Positions 1 through 11,500 of a stretch of DNA of 16,599 nucleotides are shown here, one piece after another. Both the position numbers and the translations under genes were made by a program. How positions within the stretch are numbered: position 1 is the stretch's first letter; each line of letters opens with the position of its first letter. This stretch comes from Phoronis ovalis (lineage: Eukaryota > Phoronida > Phoronidae), in contig JAOXYB010023336.1 of assembly GCA_028565635.1 (NCBI GenBank), positions 1-16,599 on the forward strand, in the 5' to 3' direction. The notes below the pieces were generated by a model. It did no database searches and was not told where the DNA came from. It was given only the letters and a program-made list of their open reading frames with translations.

Positions 1-46
1 ATAATTAAAAACACTGATGTAAAACACATAAAAAAGAGAAATAAAC

Positions 47-51
<5 letters not shown>

Positions 52-77
<26 letters not shown>

Positions 78-78
78 T
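52..78. repeat. Poly(T) tract (27 T)
   Basis: This is an uninterrupted run of 27 T. Read on the minus strand it is a poly(A), so it could be the tail of a retroposed sequence oriented leftwards, or simply a homopolymer next to the fold-back element that begins about 40 bases downstream. Nothing in bases 1-51 identifies a parent transcript. Confidence 0.85.
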
Positions 79-114
79 CTTTAAGTTCATAGGGACTTGA
101 GCAAGTCTATATAA

Positions 115-885
115 CTATATGAACCAGTATGAACCTAGATATGACCCACTTAACTTGGTGGGACCTGTTTAGGATAATTAAGTATTCGCAATTACAAATT
201 TTGGGCAGTTTAATAAAAGTACACATTTTTGGAAAGGCATTAACTTAAGGATTATGAAATTTTTTTTTACTTATCTATCACATGATTATGTAATCATTAA
301 GGGGGCCATTTTGGGTAAAATGTAAACTTCAAAAAAATATAAGTGCAACACCCCTGCGGATACTAAGCTAAAATTTGGCAGAAATTAACTTTCAAATAAG
401 AACTCCAATAATGTGAAATTTTTCTTGGTTCTGAAATTTGCTGCTAAAGATGTGGGTGTCAGAAAAAAATGAAAAATTTCTGACAGTTGAATTTTGGAAA
501 GCCATAACTTTTGAATGATACAAAATTTTTAAAATCTGAGACACATTTTTGGAGATCTATTTGAAGTTAATTTTGGTCAAGTTTCAACTGTATCAAAAGG
601 GGTGTTGGAGTTGTATTTTGTTGAAGTTTACCTGTTGAAAAACATGATGTTGTACCAAAAATGGCCTCCTTACAAATTACATATAATCATATGATAGATA
701 AGCAAAGTAACTTTTCATAATTTGTAAGTAAATACCTTTCCAAAAATTCATACTTTTATTTGTCAGTTTTTTTATTGAGCTGCCCAAAATTTGAATCAGG
801 GTGATGTAAAGTGTGAATTAATAACTTGTCACAAATGGGTCCCACCCCTTAATATTTTGCTGGTTGAACTTTATATTCAGTCATT
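115..885. mobile_element. Fold-back (MITE-like) palindromic element, about 770 bp
   Basis: The two halves are imperfect reverse complements along almost the whole length. Seen directly: left-arm GGTGGGACC (159-167) faces GGGTCCCACC; AAATTTTGGGCAG faces CTGCCCAAAATTT; TTATCTATCACATGATTA (272-289) faces TAATCATATGATAGATAA; GGGGGCCATTTT faces AAAATGGCC; GCAACACCCC (347-356) faces GGGGTGTTGG. A perfect GTCAGAAA...TTTCTGAC palindrome marks the centre (458-484). There is no open reading frame for a transposase, so it would be non-autonomous if mobile. The ends are approximate and I could not identify a target-site duplication. The arms differ at many positions, which suggests an old copy. A half copy of the same family lies at 2766-2997. 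Confidence 0.8.
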
Positions 886-890
886 TTTTT

Positions 891-2765
891 TGCTTATTTT
901 CCCAGCCGTTTTCCTATTCATTTATATTTAATAAACTGTCTTTAGTTACAGTAACTGTTAATTCAACTGTTAAGTCTACTTGCCTGTGCTTGGTGGCACT
1001 TTATCACTAATGCTATACATGCAAATGAAGCATACATTCAATAGAAATTACTACAAATCTTCAATATTAAAGATAAATGTTGTGTTTAGATCTTTTTTCT
1101 TGTTGATACAAGGTATAATTTATTATATTACATGATTGTACTCAATCATTTTTTTATACAGATTTATTTCCTGATTTTCTAAAGTCAGATAAACCTGTAT
1201 TTATGCTGAAACTGTGGCCTTGGAGTCGGCATGCCCTGTAAATCTCATGAAATGTGCAGTTGCTCTTCCACAACTATGGTTGACTATAACCCCATTTGAA
1301 CATATGGACTTCAAATGAGCCTGCTTGTGATCCTGCTATGAACCTATTAGTGTAATGCTCTAATCTGTTTACACAAAGATTTTACAATACAAAGTTTACA
1401 TTAATTTACAATATCCAATTTATTCAAAGTAATTGCCCTAATCCCCCTAATTATGACTTTTGGTGAAATAGGGTTGAGTTTGCTTTCATGGGATTTACAC
1501 CTCATGGGACATTATTTTTAGAACATATCGGTCATGTGACAAAGTGAGCAAGAAGCCACATACAATATGAACATTTTCTTTTTCCCATTTGTAAATTAAT
1601 TTGGGGGGTCTTCACTTTTTGATGATGTGAATTTCATTAGTTAAACTATTTTTAGTGATAATTAGTTACTGCAAGATTTTCATTTTGATACTTTTTTGCG
1701 GTTAGAATGCCTGTTCAAACAAAATGGTTGAAAATTGGTGGTTATTATCAAAAGCACAAGGGACGATATGAGTACAACTGTCTGTTTACACCTAATCATG
1801 TTTTTTGTAGTAAAATAAATATGGCATGTATCGAATCGAAATGTGGTAATGTCGTAATAATACAAGTCGTAAACGAGACAAATGTCGGGGTACATTTATG
1901 AGTGCACAATTAAGGTACTATTGTGAGCAAATTAAAGGCACATAGTTTACATGATTGTACCCAGGTGCATTCGTGTAGTACCTTGTCCGACATAGACCCA
2001 TTCAGCTTTATTTATAGTACAATTGATTGGTAGTTTGCAACTGTATACAAATAGAAAATATGGAGGTAAATTAATCAACTGATGAAAGAGTCGTAAAAAG
2101 ACTATAATAGTTGCACATTCAACCACTCGTAGCATGATCGATCTGCACATGCACAATTCTTCTATAAATATTTGGATTGGAGACTTGTGGCTCCACTAAG
2201 TGTTTACAAATAATCCATTGCCTAGGACTATATAACTGTTGTTAAGGGGGAATCAATTAACCAACAGTTCATGCAGTCTAAATGTAACAATGTGTACTAA
2301 GTGAGGAGTGCTTGACTCTAAAGTCACAAGTGAATAAGGAAGTTCACCATTTATTCAAGTCCAGTTATATAAAGTCGTGAAATATTGAAATTAAATAATG
2401 GAAAGCTTTTGGGTATCCTAAGATTTTCCATCAATTAATTCTTGTCTTCTTATCGATTTATTTAAAAGCTGCACTCTGTTGTTTAAAAGCTACACAAATG
2501 CTGAAGTAGTCCCAAGTGCACAACCCTCATGCCTAGTCGTCAGCAAAGTTTTAAGCGGAAATGTCATTTCTAATAGAAAAAAACTTATCCTGGCTATGTT
2601 TAAATGCCTCAAGGGAGTGAATACCATTGGCCACAATTTATTGAAACTATAAATGTCTTGTCAGATTTTGAACATTTAAATGTTAAGATAATATATAGAC
2701 CAATTATACACTTTCGGAAACTAAGGTTATAGTAACTTGAAGACTATGAATGTTTTCTGCCAGAT
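891..2765. other. Non-coding upstream region, nothing identified
   Basis: This is AT-rich sequence without a convincing coding region. The short open frames here (for example 1707-1901 on the plus strand and 1947-2156 on the minus strand) lack recognisable motifs and convincing splice signals. It must contain the promoter and perhaps a 5' non-coding exon of the downstream gene, but I cannot place either. A TATA-like CTATAAATATTTGG occurs at about 2162-2175, which is weak evidence in such AT-rich DNA. Confidence 0.5.
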
Positions 2766-2997
2766 ATATGATTAGGTAATCAGCAGATGGGCCATTTTGG
2801 GTAAGCGCAGCTCTTAATTTTCTTGAGAAAAATTTCAGCTCCACTTTATTTTATACACCGTAGTTAAAAAGTTAAAACTTGGCCAAAATTAACTTCAAAT
2901 AGAGATCTCTAAAACTGTTTGTCAGATTTATAATATTTTGCTTTACACAGTTTTGACCCTTGAAAATTCAGCAGCCAGAAAACTTTCATATTTTCAG
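2766..2997 (+). mobile_element. Half copy of the fold-back element
   Basis: This segment aligns with one arm of the 115-885 element. It shares ATGATTA-GTAATCA, then GGGCCATTTTGGGTAA (2789-2804), then AAAACTTGGCCAAAATTAAC (2874-2893), TTCAAATAGAGATCTC and a CAGAAA-TTTCAT stretch that corresponds to the palindrome centre. It stops there, so only one arm is present and the inverted partner is missing. It ends at a polypyrimidine stretch and CAG immediately before the first coding exon of the large gene. Confidence 0.7.
2983..2997 (+). promoter_or_regulatory. Candidate 3' splice site upstream of the start codon
   Basis: The sequence CTTTCATATTTTCAG is a good 3' splice acceptor. It would start an exon at 2998, leaving 55 nt of 5' UTR in this exon before the ATG at 3053. 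The frame upstream of that ATG is closed by a TAA at 3008-3010, so the coding start cannot lie further upstream within this exon. The first, non-coding exon would then lie to the left but is not identified. The alternative is that transcription starts just upstream and this site is not used. Confidence 0.4.
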
Positions 2998-3052
2998 ATT
3001 GAAGTCGTAAAGAAATAAAGAATCACCAATCAAACTTCATGAAAAAAAGGAG

Positions 3053-5584
3053 ATGGGTAAGCCTAGTAAAAGGGTGGAAGAATTCAAGAAGAAGTATGCA
3101 GAAGTCGAGCAGATTTATTTAGAAAAGAGAAAAATTGCAAATGTTAAGCTCAATGTCAAAATGCCAAAAGAAGAAAGACAACGATTGGAAGAACAGAGGA
3201 AGCAGCTTGACAATCATTATATTCCCCTTTTAGACAAAATAAAAGCAGAAATAACTGTGGTTCGGAGTCAGATTGCAACAAAGTCTTTAAGTTCTGCAAC
3301 AAGAAGTAATGAAGCTGTTTCTAAATTGCCGATGCAGACTGCTGGTACATGTACTACAGGAAAGAATGCCATGTCTACAAAAAAAACTACAGAATTAGTG
3401 GCAATGAAAAGTGACCAAAAGGAGAATTTGGAAGAACTAGAGAGACAGTATGAACAAACTGAGCAGACATTTGTAAAAAAGAGAAAAGTCATTAATAAGA
3501 AACTCAATGTAAAAATTTCAAAAGAAGAAAGATATCGACTGGAAGCAGAAAGAAGAAAACTTGACAATCAGTACAAACCACTTTTAGATGAAATAGAGGC
3601 TCAAATAGATGTAGCACGCAAACAAAGTGCAAAAAAGAAATCTTTGATTTCTACAGTTGTAACAAATACTGAGATTGCTCCCATGTTATCAGTTCAGATT
3701 ACTAACAACAACAGTGGAATTACAGCAAAAGGTAAAGAATTAATGTCAGATACCAGTTGGTCAAATGAAAATTTGGAAGAACTCAAGGTACAGTATACAG
3801 AAACTGATGAGACCTTTTTGAAAAAGAGAAAAATTATCAACAAGAAGCTCAATGTGAAAATGTCAAAAGAAGAAAGAAATCACTTGGAAGATGAAAAACA
3901 GCAGCTTGATGATCATTATATGGCACTTCTAGATAAAATGAAGGCTAGAATAGACAAAGGACTTGATCATTGTAAGAAGCCTTTGAATTCTACAGGACCT
4001 AATCAGGAAGCTTCTTCAGCTGTCAAAATATCTGTTCCGAGAGCCAATACAAGAGAAATTAATTCTACAACCACATCTAAAGTTGGACAATCACTAGCTG
4101 CTACAGACACTGGTGTTTCAAATGAACGTTCAAATGAACTCGAAAAAACATACGCACAAACTGAGCTAACATTCCTGTATGAAGGACATAGTCATTGTAA
4201 GATGTCTTTGAATCCCACAGGCACTAATCACGAAATTGCTTCTGCCGGAACATCTGTTCAGATTGCCAACACTAGAAAAATGAATTCTGAAACTGCGTCT
4301 GAAGCTGTACAATCAGTAACAGTTACAAATGAACGTTTACGTGAACTCGAAAAAAAGTATGCACAAACTGAGCAAACATTCCAAGAAAAGGTGAAAGTTA
4401 TAAATAAGGAAATAGATGCTAAATTGACAAAACAAGAACAAAGCAGACTGCAAGAAAAAATACGTGAACTTGAAAACCACTATAAACCCCTGTTGGAAAA
4501 GATTCAGGCAGAAATGAGTCTTGCCCGTCGCCAGAATGCTAGGAAGGTTTTAGAAACAGCTGAAACAAATAGTACTTTAACCACTGAAATTGGCAAGACC
4601 AGCACATGGGACATTCCTGATACAGATAATTTTCATCCATACCTGCGTCTTGGTAGCCAAATTCCGTTTCCTAAAAAAGAGCAGAAATCGCATCAAGGAG
4701 AGTTACAAGTTGTGCAATCTGTCCAGAGTTATACTGTGGGTCAGCAACCTTTGTTGTCAATGCCAACAGCAAATTATGCAATATTTCCATTACCTGTGCC
4801 TGCAGGTACAGGGTACAACCGAATTCAACAAGATGGCAATAATAGGATGTCAGCTTATCACAAACAAGACACTCACAGTTACAATGCTTCAAATTCAATC
4901 CAGCCCCCTATATTATCGACTAGCACCGTCTTTCCATCGTTGTTTGCTCCCTCAGAAACATGTATAATGTCTTCTTATCAGGGAAGTGAATTAAAACATA
5001 TGGCTGAGCGAAAAAAGTCCAGATCTAATATCGGCATTTCTAGAGAAGTGATAAATGATTGTGCCATCAAGTGTATCCAAGCTTTAGCAGAAAAGCAAGA
5101 ATATGTTTCACTAGAAAAAGTTTCTGATCATATTTTTGCCCAATTTAATGTTGCCAGTTGGAAGGAACTTGGCAAGAAGCCTACCGACATTTCCTGCCTT
5201 CAAAAGCTAGTATGGAATCAAAATCGTATAAATGCATATATTCATGCCTACAAAATGAGCCATAGCATTGGAACATTGTATGAACTTAGTCAAAGCTTAG
5301 CAAAACAGTTGGACAAAGATGAATTTGAGGAACTTCTCCTGGGGCCTATTCAAAAGCAGCCTGAGGTACATATTATTTTCCCTCTTCGTAATAAAGACGG
5401 CCCTGTTATGAATATCACTACATCTGATATAATGCTTCATTTGAATAAGTACATGGATGCCAACAAACTCTGGGGAGAGCGATTAAAGTTGGAAGAGTTC
5501 CTGGCCTATTTGAAACAGAAATATAATTGTGAAGATGTCTTTGACCTCGGTATACGCATCCAAAGTGTCTCGCTAGCTATATCT
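3053..5584 (+). CDS. Exon 1 (coding): tandem coiled-coil repeats, linker, first two LOTUS-like motifs
   Basis: A single long coding exon encodes residues 1-844. The start is the first ATG after an in-frame TAA at 3008. The donor is ATATCT|GTAAGT (phase 0); the frame would otherwise stop at 5606-5608 after seven intron-encoded residues. The N-terminal half holds modules of about 66 residues with the shared signature KKRK-INKKLNVK-SKEER-LE--LD-HY--LLDKI. They are rich in Lys, Glu and Arg and are predicted by eye to be coiled coil. They are joined by Ser/Thr/Asn-rich linkers of 45-55 residues. Residues 496-655 are low-complexity and rich in Pro, Ser and Gln. Residues 662-844 are helical and contain motifs of the type hydrophobic-x(5-6)-(F/Y)N-x-(E/D)LG at 687-707 and 813-833. 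The contrast with the 13 small exons that follow suggests a separately acquired N-terminal module (inference). Confidence 0.9.
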
Positions 5585-8500
5585 GTAAGTACAAAAGATA
5601 CATTATAATATATAACAGTTAGTATTGATACATTATTACGTTGTCATATTGTACACCAACTTATGGTGCTTTCTTATTACTTGAACTAATTAAAAGTATT
5701 AATGGTTGGGTACTATTATTTTAGTGCCAGGTAATAGAAGAAAAGTATCCAGATCAACAACATCTGGATTAAACTTTCCTGTAAACTCTAATAGAAGTTA
5801 TGTAATTATATCACTCGCGGTGATGAAAAATTAGCATTACAAATTTCAGGTGGGAGCATTGAGTAGATTTTTTACTTTGCACAGTTGGTTAAGCACCCAG
5901 ACTGGCTGCTTATGTGTTCACAGATAGATGAATGTGACATTACAAAAACTAAAAAAAAAAATGGAAATGTAAGTAGTCACTCCAACACTGCTTGTCAATG
6001 CAAAAAGTCTTATTTGCTAATTGCAGGTGATGGCGAAAGCAAAGCGTCATCATAGAGAAAGAATAGATGAAGGTAGAAATAATTTTATAGAGGATTTTAT
6101 GAAAACAATTGATGCACAGCAGCAAAGAGTTAGGAACAGCATTTTGGAAAATCTTGGTCAGTCTGCTAGCAAGCATGTTGGACTTACATTAACTCTGGAA
6201 CTTCATAAAAAATATGCTGAAATGGATGCAGTGGATGTTGTGATAGATATTTTCAATGCGTGTGAAAATTTATTCAAGAAAAGCTCTATGAAGAAAGAAA
6301 TTCGGTCATTCTTAAACAGAATATTAGCTGATGAGCTTGCCAGGTATATATCATAAGCTGAATAACCTATATTTGGAATATCATTTTTTAGAAATTTGAA
6401 TGTGTTAGTGTCCTAGGTCTTTTATTTCATTTACAAGTGTAGTTGCATGATGTAAAAACTTGCACCATCTTCCAAGAATCTGCCTGTAATCCTAATTATG
6501 GTCGAAACCAGTGTTTTGAACAAACTATTTATCTGCATTACAAAATAATATAATTATATATAATTCTTATTAAAATAACAAACTAAAAATTGAGAAAGTT
6601 TGCACATTTTGCAGGAAAATATTCCAGCTGGCCTTATGTTCAGGACGCTTGGAGAAGCCAGATGATCTAGCGAAAAAAGACAATGAAGCATGTAATGCTA
6701 GGAGCAGCTTACCGCCCATAAACAATAAAGTGTTACCACCTCAACCAAGAGAAAGTAAAGATGTTGTTTTCTATGAATGAATATGTTTTTTTCAGAGTGA
6801 ATACTAGGGATTGTGTGTTTAGTCTGCTTCATCTTATTTATGTCTTCGTTTGAAAACTATTAATGTGAGTCAGCGGAATATACTAAGTTATCCCTTGCTG
6901 CGGTATCTTTTTTAAAAATGTCATCTTTTTTGTAAAAATTAAGTGTTATCTCAAAATGTACAAATTCTTTCACAGTGTCCTAAACAGCATTAAATCATGA
7001 TAACTGTTATATGTCACGACACATAGCACAGAATATTAGACTGTCTGATAAAAATGCTCTTAATTGAGTATTTTATTGATTAAGATATAGATTTGTGTAT
7101 TCTAGTTATTTATTAATTCTTATATTTTAGCCGAAGTATTGAATGAGCTAAAGTTCCATCTGGAAAGGTGCAATGGTCATGCGAATCTGAAAATGTTATC
7201 TCACATTGAAGTACATCTGAATAAAAAGTTCAAATTTTCTAATTTTTTTGAACTTGGATATGGTACTTTTTTAGAGTTTTGTAGCAAATACAAGCAGGTA
7301 AATATTTCATAATACTTTCTCTTTTAGCAGCTTTGAAGCACAAATAATCTGATTGTATGTATGTTCCTTTGCATATGTCAGTTTCTGAAGTAATTGAAAT
7401 TGCACATGATATATCAGTAAACTTTTAGCTTCTTTAAATTGTTGTTTTTACGGTAAAAGTACATGGAGAACATTGACATGTCCTGAATATCACTATTTTT
7501 TTTATCTTTTAGAGTTTGGATGATATCTGTAGCTTTTTTGGATCCTCTGGTGTGGCTGTACGGGCAACCAGAGATGAACTTCTTCAAGTGATCAAGCAAT
7601 CAGGTTACCATGGAAACCAAGCAGATGGGGAGGTAACAAGTTTTAAATTTGTATCCCTTTCTGTAAAAAAGTGTCAAAGCATTACTTGTTGGCTCACATA
7701 CCTTTGACTTAGTCTAAAGAACGTCCTGTCAATTATTATAGTTTAAACTTTTAGTTTACTTTTTATTAATAAATTTTTTTTAATCTGAGCAATTCAGTTT
7801 ATGATTATTTTTTTGCTATGTTGTATAAGCTTTTACTTTCAGATATAACCACATGTTTTAACTTGATGAATATAATACATTTTGGTTTTGTTTTACAGGA
7901 TCTTATAGTGCTGACCAGAATTCTGTGCGACCAGTTTAATACAAAGACGATCAAAGAATTTGGATATGGAACATTACCAGTGCTGTTAAAGCAACTGGAT
8001 CAAGGACACAGCAGCAGATTCAAGTCTGTCTCTGGAATTTACTATGAAAATGCTTACACTAAGTTAGTTACATCTTTCTATGACAAGTATATATTTAATA
8101 AAATATTATAAATGCTTTTTATATACCACAATATTAGTGATGGGCATAAATACTCAACTGCAAACACTAGTTGTATATTTGCAACAAAGTACCGCCTGGA
8201 CAATTTGAAGGTGGTTTTAAGAGGGTTATAGGTGGACAGGTGTTACAGGCTGTGATATTTTCGAATAACCTTGGAAGGTGTGTCAATTGTCGATATGAAA
8301 ATATTTCATTTCTATCGCAGTCTTCAAACTGTTTTTGTCCAGATTTTAAAAACACAGGGAATAGATGTCAAAATAGGAGTCAAATTTGAATTTGACCAGG
8401 ATCACTTCCAACATTGACCAATTGGCAGCCATGTTTGTGCCAGCTTATAGGTGTATTGTTTAGGACAACAGTTCTTTCACTGTTTTATCTCCAGGGACAG

Positions 8501-11500
8501 TTCTGTCAAAGCTGATCATGATGTTGGACTTCTTGGCTGCCAGGCTCGGGATAATGCTTTGGCTTGTCTAATGAATGTTCCGTTACTTGAAGATCTAAGC
8601 CAATGGACTCACTGGAGTCAAGTGTTTGAACCACAATTTGGTTCCTTGAAGAAGTTCATTGAAAAACATGGTGGTTGTGTGGTATCAGATGCTGAAGGTA
8701 CTAGTTTTGACAAAGTCCAGTATCATTATGTTTTCCAACATAACTATGTCATGATAGCCTTTTTTCTTAGCTTCTTATTTTCTAATATTTGGTGTAAAAA
8801 AAATCTGTCAGAGTGCAGAATTTTCAATATTTTTGGTTACCTTTACACGTATGTGTTTCAAACAGCTTTAATTTGAACATGGTTATAATCCTGTTGTATA
8901 CTACTTCTGTAACATGAAGCTTAGTCTCAGATCACTGAAAAAATATGAAATAAGAATTCTTAAATATTAGAATCATGTCTGGTAGAACCCTCCCCCATTG
9001 TTACCTTAATTTTATACATAGCACCCCTACCCCTGTTGTGTAATTATTATACTTTCTAGTGTTCAGGTTCCCCCTAATGGTAGCTATGCTTACAACAAAA
9101 TTGGAAAACATATTGTTTTTGCATCAGTTCTTTTTTTCTAAGAAAGTAATGGTCAGATTTAAACCAAATTTTGAAAGGGATTTTTTTTGTTTATGAATAT
9201 GGCAGACATCTTTTAATTAATCCAAAATGGTGGCTTTGTCATTGGTTCTTTTTTTCTCAGAAAGTACTGATCACTTAAACAAAATTTTGCGGACAAATGT
9301 TCATACGGTTCTAAAAGGGAAAATTTTTGATTCTGAAGGTTGGACATTGGTAATCTAAAATAGTGGCCAGGTTAAAATATGTTCAATGATAACTCGGAAA
9401 GTAAAGGACTAGATTTTAATGAAACTTGGTTCAAAATGTTTGCTAGGTTTTTGAGATGAAAATTTGAACACAGTGAAAAAGTTGGGAGCTATCATGGATT
9501 CTTTGAACTACAACAAAACTTGAATTGAAAGTTTGCTGGGTTCGTAAGATGGAAATGTGTAGTGAAAAATTTGGCAGCCATCTTGAATCCCATAAGACAT
9601 TTCTTATAAAAGACTATCATGTGATGTCTTAGAGTTGGCTTTTCTTTTAGGTGCCAAAACTAGCGACAGTGACATGTATGCTCTGGAGGTAACATCCAAT
9701 GTTTTACTGCGGATAACAATGGCAACAAGTGAGGACCAATATTCAGAATGCCTAGCTAAACAGAACTCGTCTGAAGCTGCGGGACATTTGGTATCATTGA
9801 TAATTAAAAGTGGAGGAGCTGACAAAATGCCTTTACAACTTCTGGCTAACCATACAACAGCCGTGTTACGTAAACTGTACAGTGAACTGAATATGGCAAA
9901 TGGTGTGAAAGATGCTGATATCAAACTGGCTGAGTTACTTGTAAATTGCTTGACCAAAATACCAAGTAGGTCAAGAAATGCAATCTCTAGAAAGGTAGGT
10001 TTGAAGTACATCAAGGAATTCTAGGTCAAACTTATAATGCTGCATCATTTCTAGTTTGTTTTAGGGCAAGAAAACAAAAATGGACAAAACTAAAAATTAT
10101 AGATTCGAAGATTAAGAATGAATAATGTGCTGGTGTCTATAATTGAATTCAACATTTATTTGTGGGATGTCTATTGTTTCCAGGTGCTTTTGGAGCCTTT
10201 TGCAGTAGTAGTTGGATCCCAATCAAAGGCGTATGCTATTTTGTGGCAAGCATGTATGAACAAACAACAACAACTACAGATGGAAGAACTTGGTCTTAAC
10301 TTGGGAATTAAGGAATGGACGTCACAGTTACAGGAACGAATGACAGTTCATAAGAAAGAAGAACCTGGCACATTTGATAAAGAAGTTATTTCTGGGGTAC
10401 ATTTTGCTTATTATCCATCACAAGTCTGCTGTAGTTAATTTATCTATGGTACTAATTGCCAGGATCCTGCAGACTTTTTGAATGCAGTTAGTGGCACCAC
10501 CGGTGGAATACCCAAACATGCTAAGCATGTTACTTTTTGTGAATGAACAATGACACAACTGAGATCACACATTATTCAGAAATGTACCATGCTGCAAACA
10601 TTTGGCTCTGTGACTATGACACCAACAAGTACAAGCAATAGTTCCTTTAAGATGTTCTGGTATTACTTTAATTCATGACATGTCTAAGACTATTAATGGT
10701 ACAAAATTTTACAGCACAGTGCGGTGTGTTAGGGTTTACATACTGCTGGAACATTACAGTATTTTATATCATTCTTTGTAGATTCCAGAAGATTTGGAAT
10801 CAGAAAAGGAATCCTCAGATGAGGAGGAAAACTTAATTCTGGAAGACATCGGTAGGCTTATGTTCTCCTTATGTTTCCTTAGGCTGTCGTAGTAATTTCA
10901 TTCCATCTGTTGTTGTTTGTACGAATGTTAACTGTTGTTAATAACAATATGCTTCGACTTAAACTGAAGTTCCAGCTAACAAAGGTTAGTTACTGAATAG
11001 TTTACTTTCATGAACATTGATACTTGTCTTTTAGCATTTATAGCTGGTAGCAGACCCAATCAGGTAACTCTATTATAAGCAGAACATAGGTTGCATGGTT
11101 TAGTTGGAAATTTTAGTCTGGTTGTTGTTTGAGATAGAATGTTTACTCATGGTTAGCTAGTGTTATAGTTGCCTTTGGTATTTCCATAAGGTACATGTAT
11201 ACTGATGCTTGCAGTGGCTTTACAGCATTTAAAATTAATATCATATTCCTCTGGCCAGTTATTTCTTTAAAAAAGCATTTTTGAACTAATAAAACTCAAT
11301 TGAATAAAGTACCTTATTTACAAAATGCGCAACATTTGGATGCAGTCCATATTGCATGCACTGCATCTGGAAATGTTTTGTAACTAGTTCAATGAGGTTA
11401 AGATTTTTCTTGATTTGTAGAAATTTCAAAATAGTTTTACCCCATGAAGACTCACAAAAAGTGTTGCGCTTTCTCATATTTCTTTGACATAATTTCAAAT

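Noticed and set aside
1707-1901. Plus-strand frame of 64 codons, considered as an upstream exon
   Set aside because: It has no recognisable domain and no convincing donor leading to the 2997 acceptor, and the frame of exon 1 is closed upstream by a stop at 3008.
3268-3567. Minus-strand open frame of 99 codons
   Set aside because: It is antisense to the repeat modules of exon 1, and its Ser/Phe/Leu bias is what the reverse complement of Lys/Glu-rich codons produces.
4590-4967. Plus-strand open frame of 125 codons
   Set aside because: It lies entirely inside exon 1 in another frame and has no motif or splice context; it is a shadow of the real coding frame.
5585-5608. Read-through of exon 1 giving a complete 851-residue protein
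   Set aside because: A consensus GTAAGT donor follows codon 844 and exon 2 continues in phase. No polyadenylation signal is evident just downstream, so an intron is preferred; a minor isoform cannot be excluded.
9604-10014. Minus-strand open frame of 136 codons
   Set aside because: It is antisense to exon 8, whose own frame is supported by splice sites and phase on both sides.
11286-11498. Minus-strand frame of 70 codons in intron 10, considered as a transposase relic
   Set aside because: No catalytic motif or terminal repeats were found, and the resemblance was only a vague impression.
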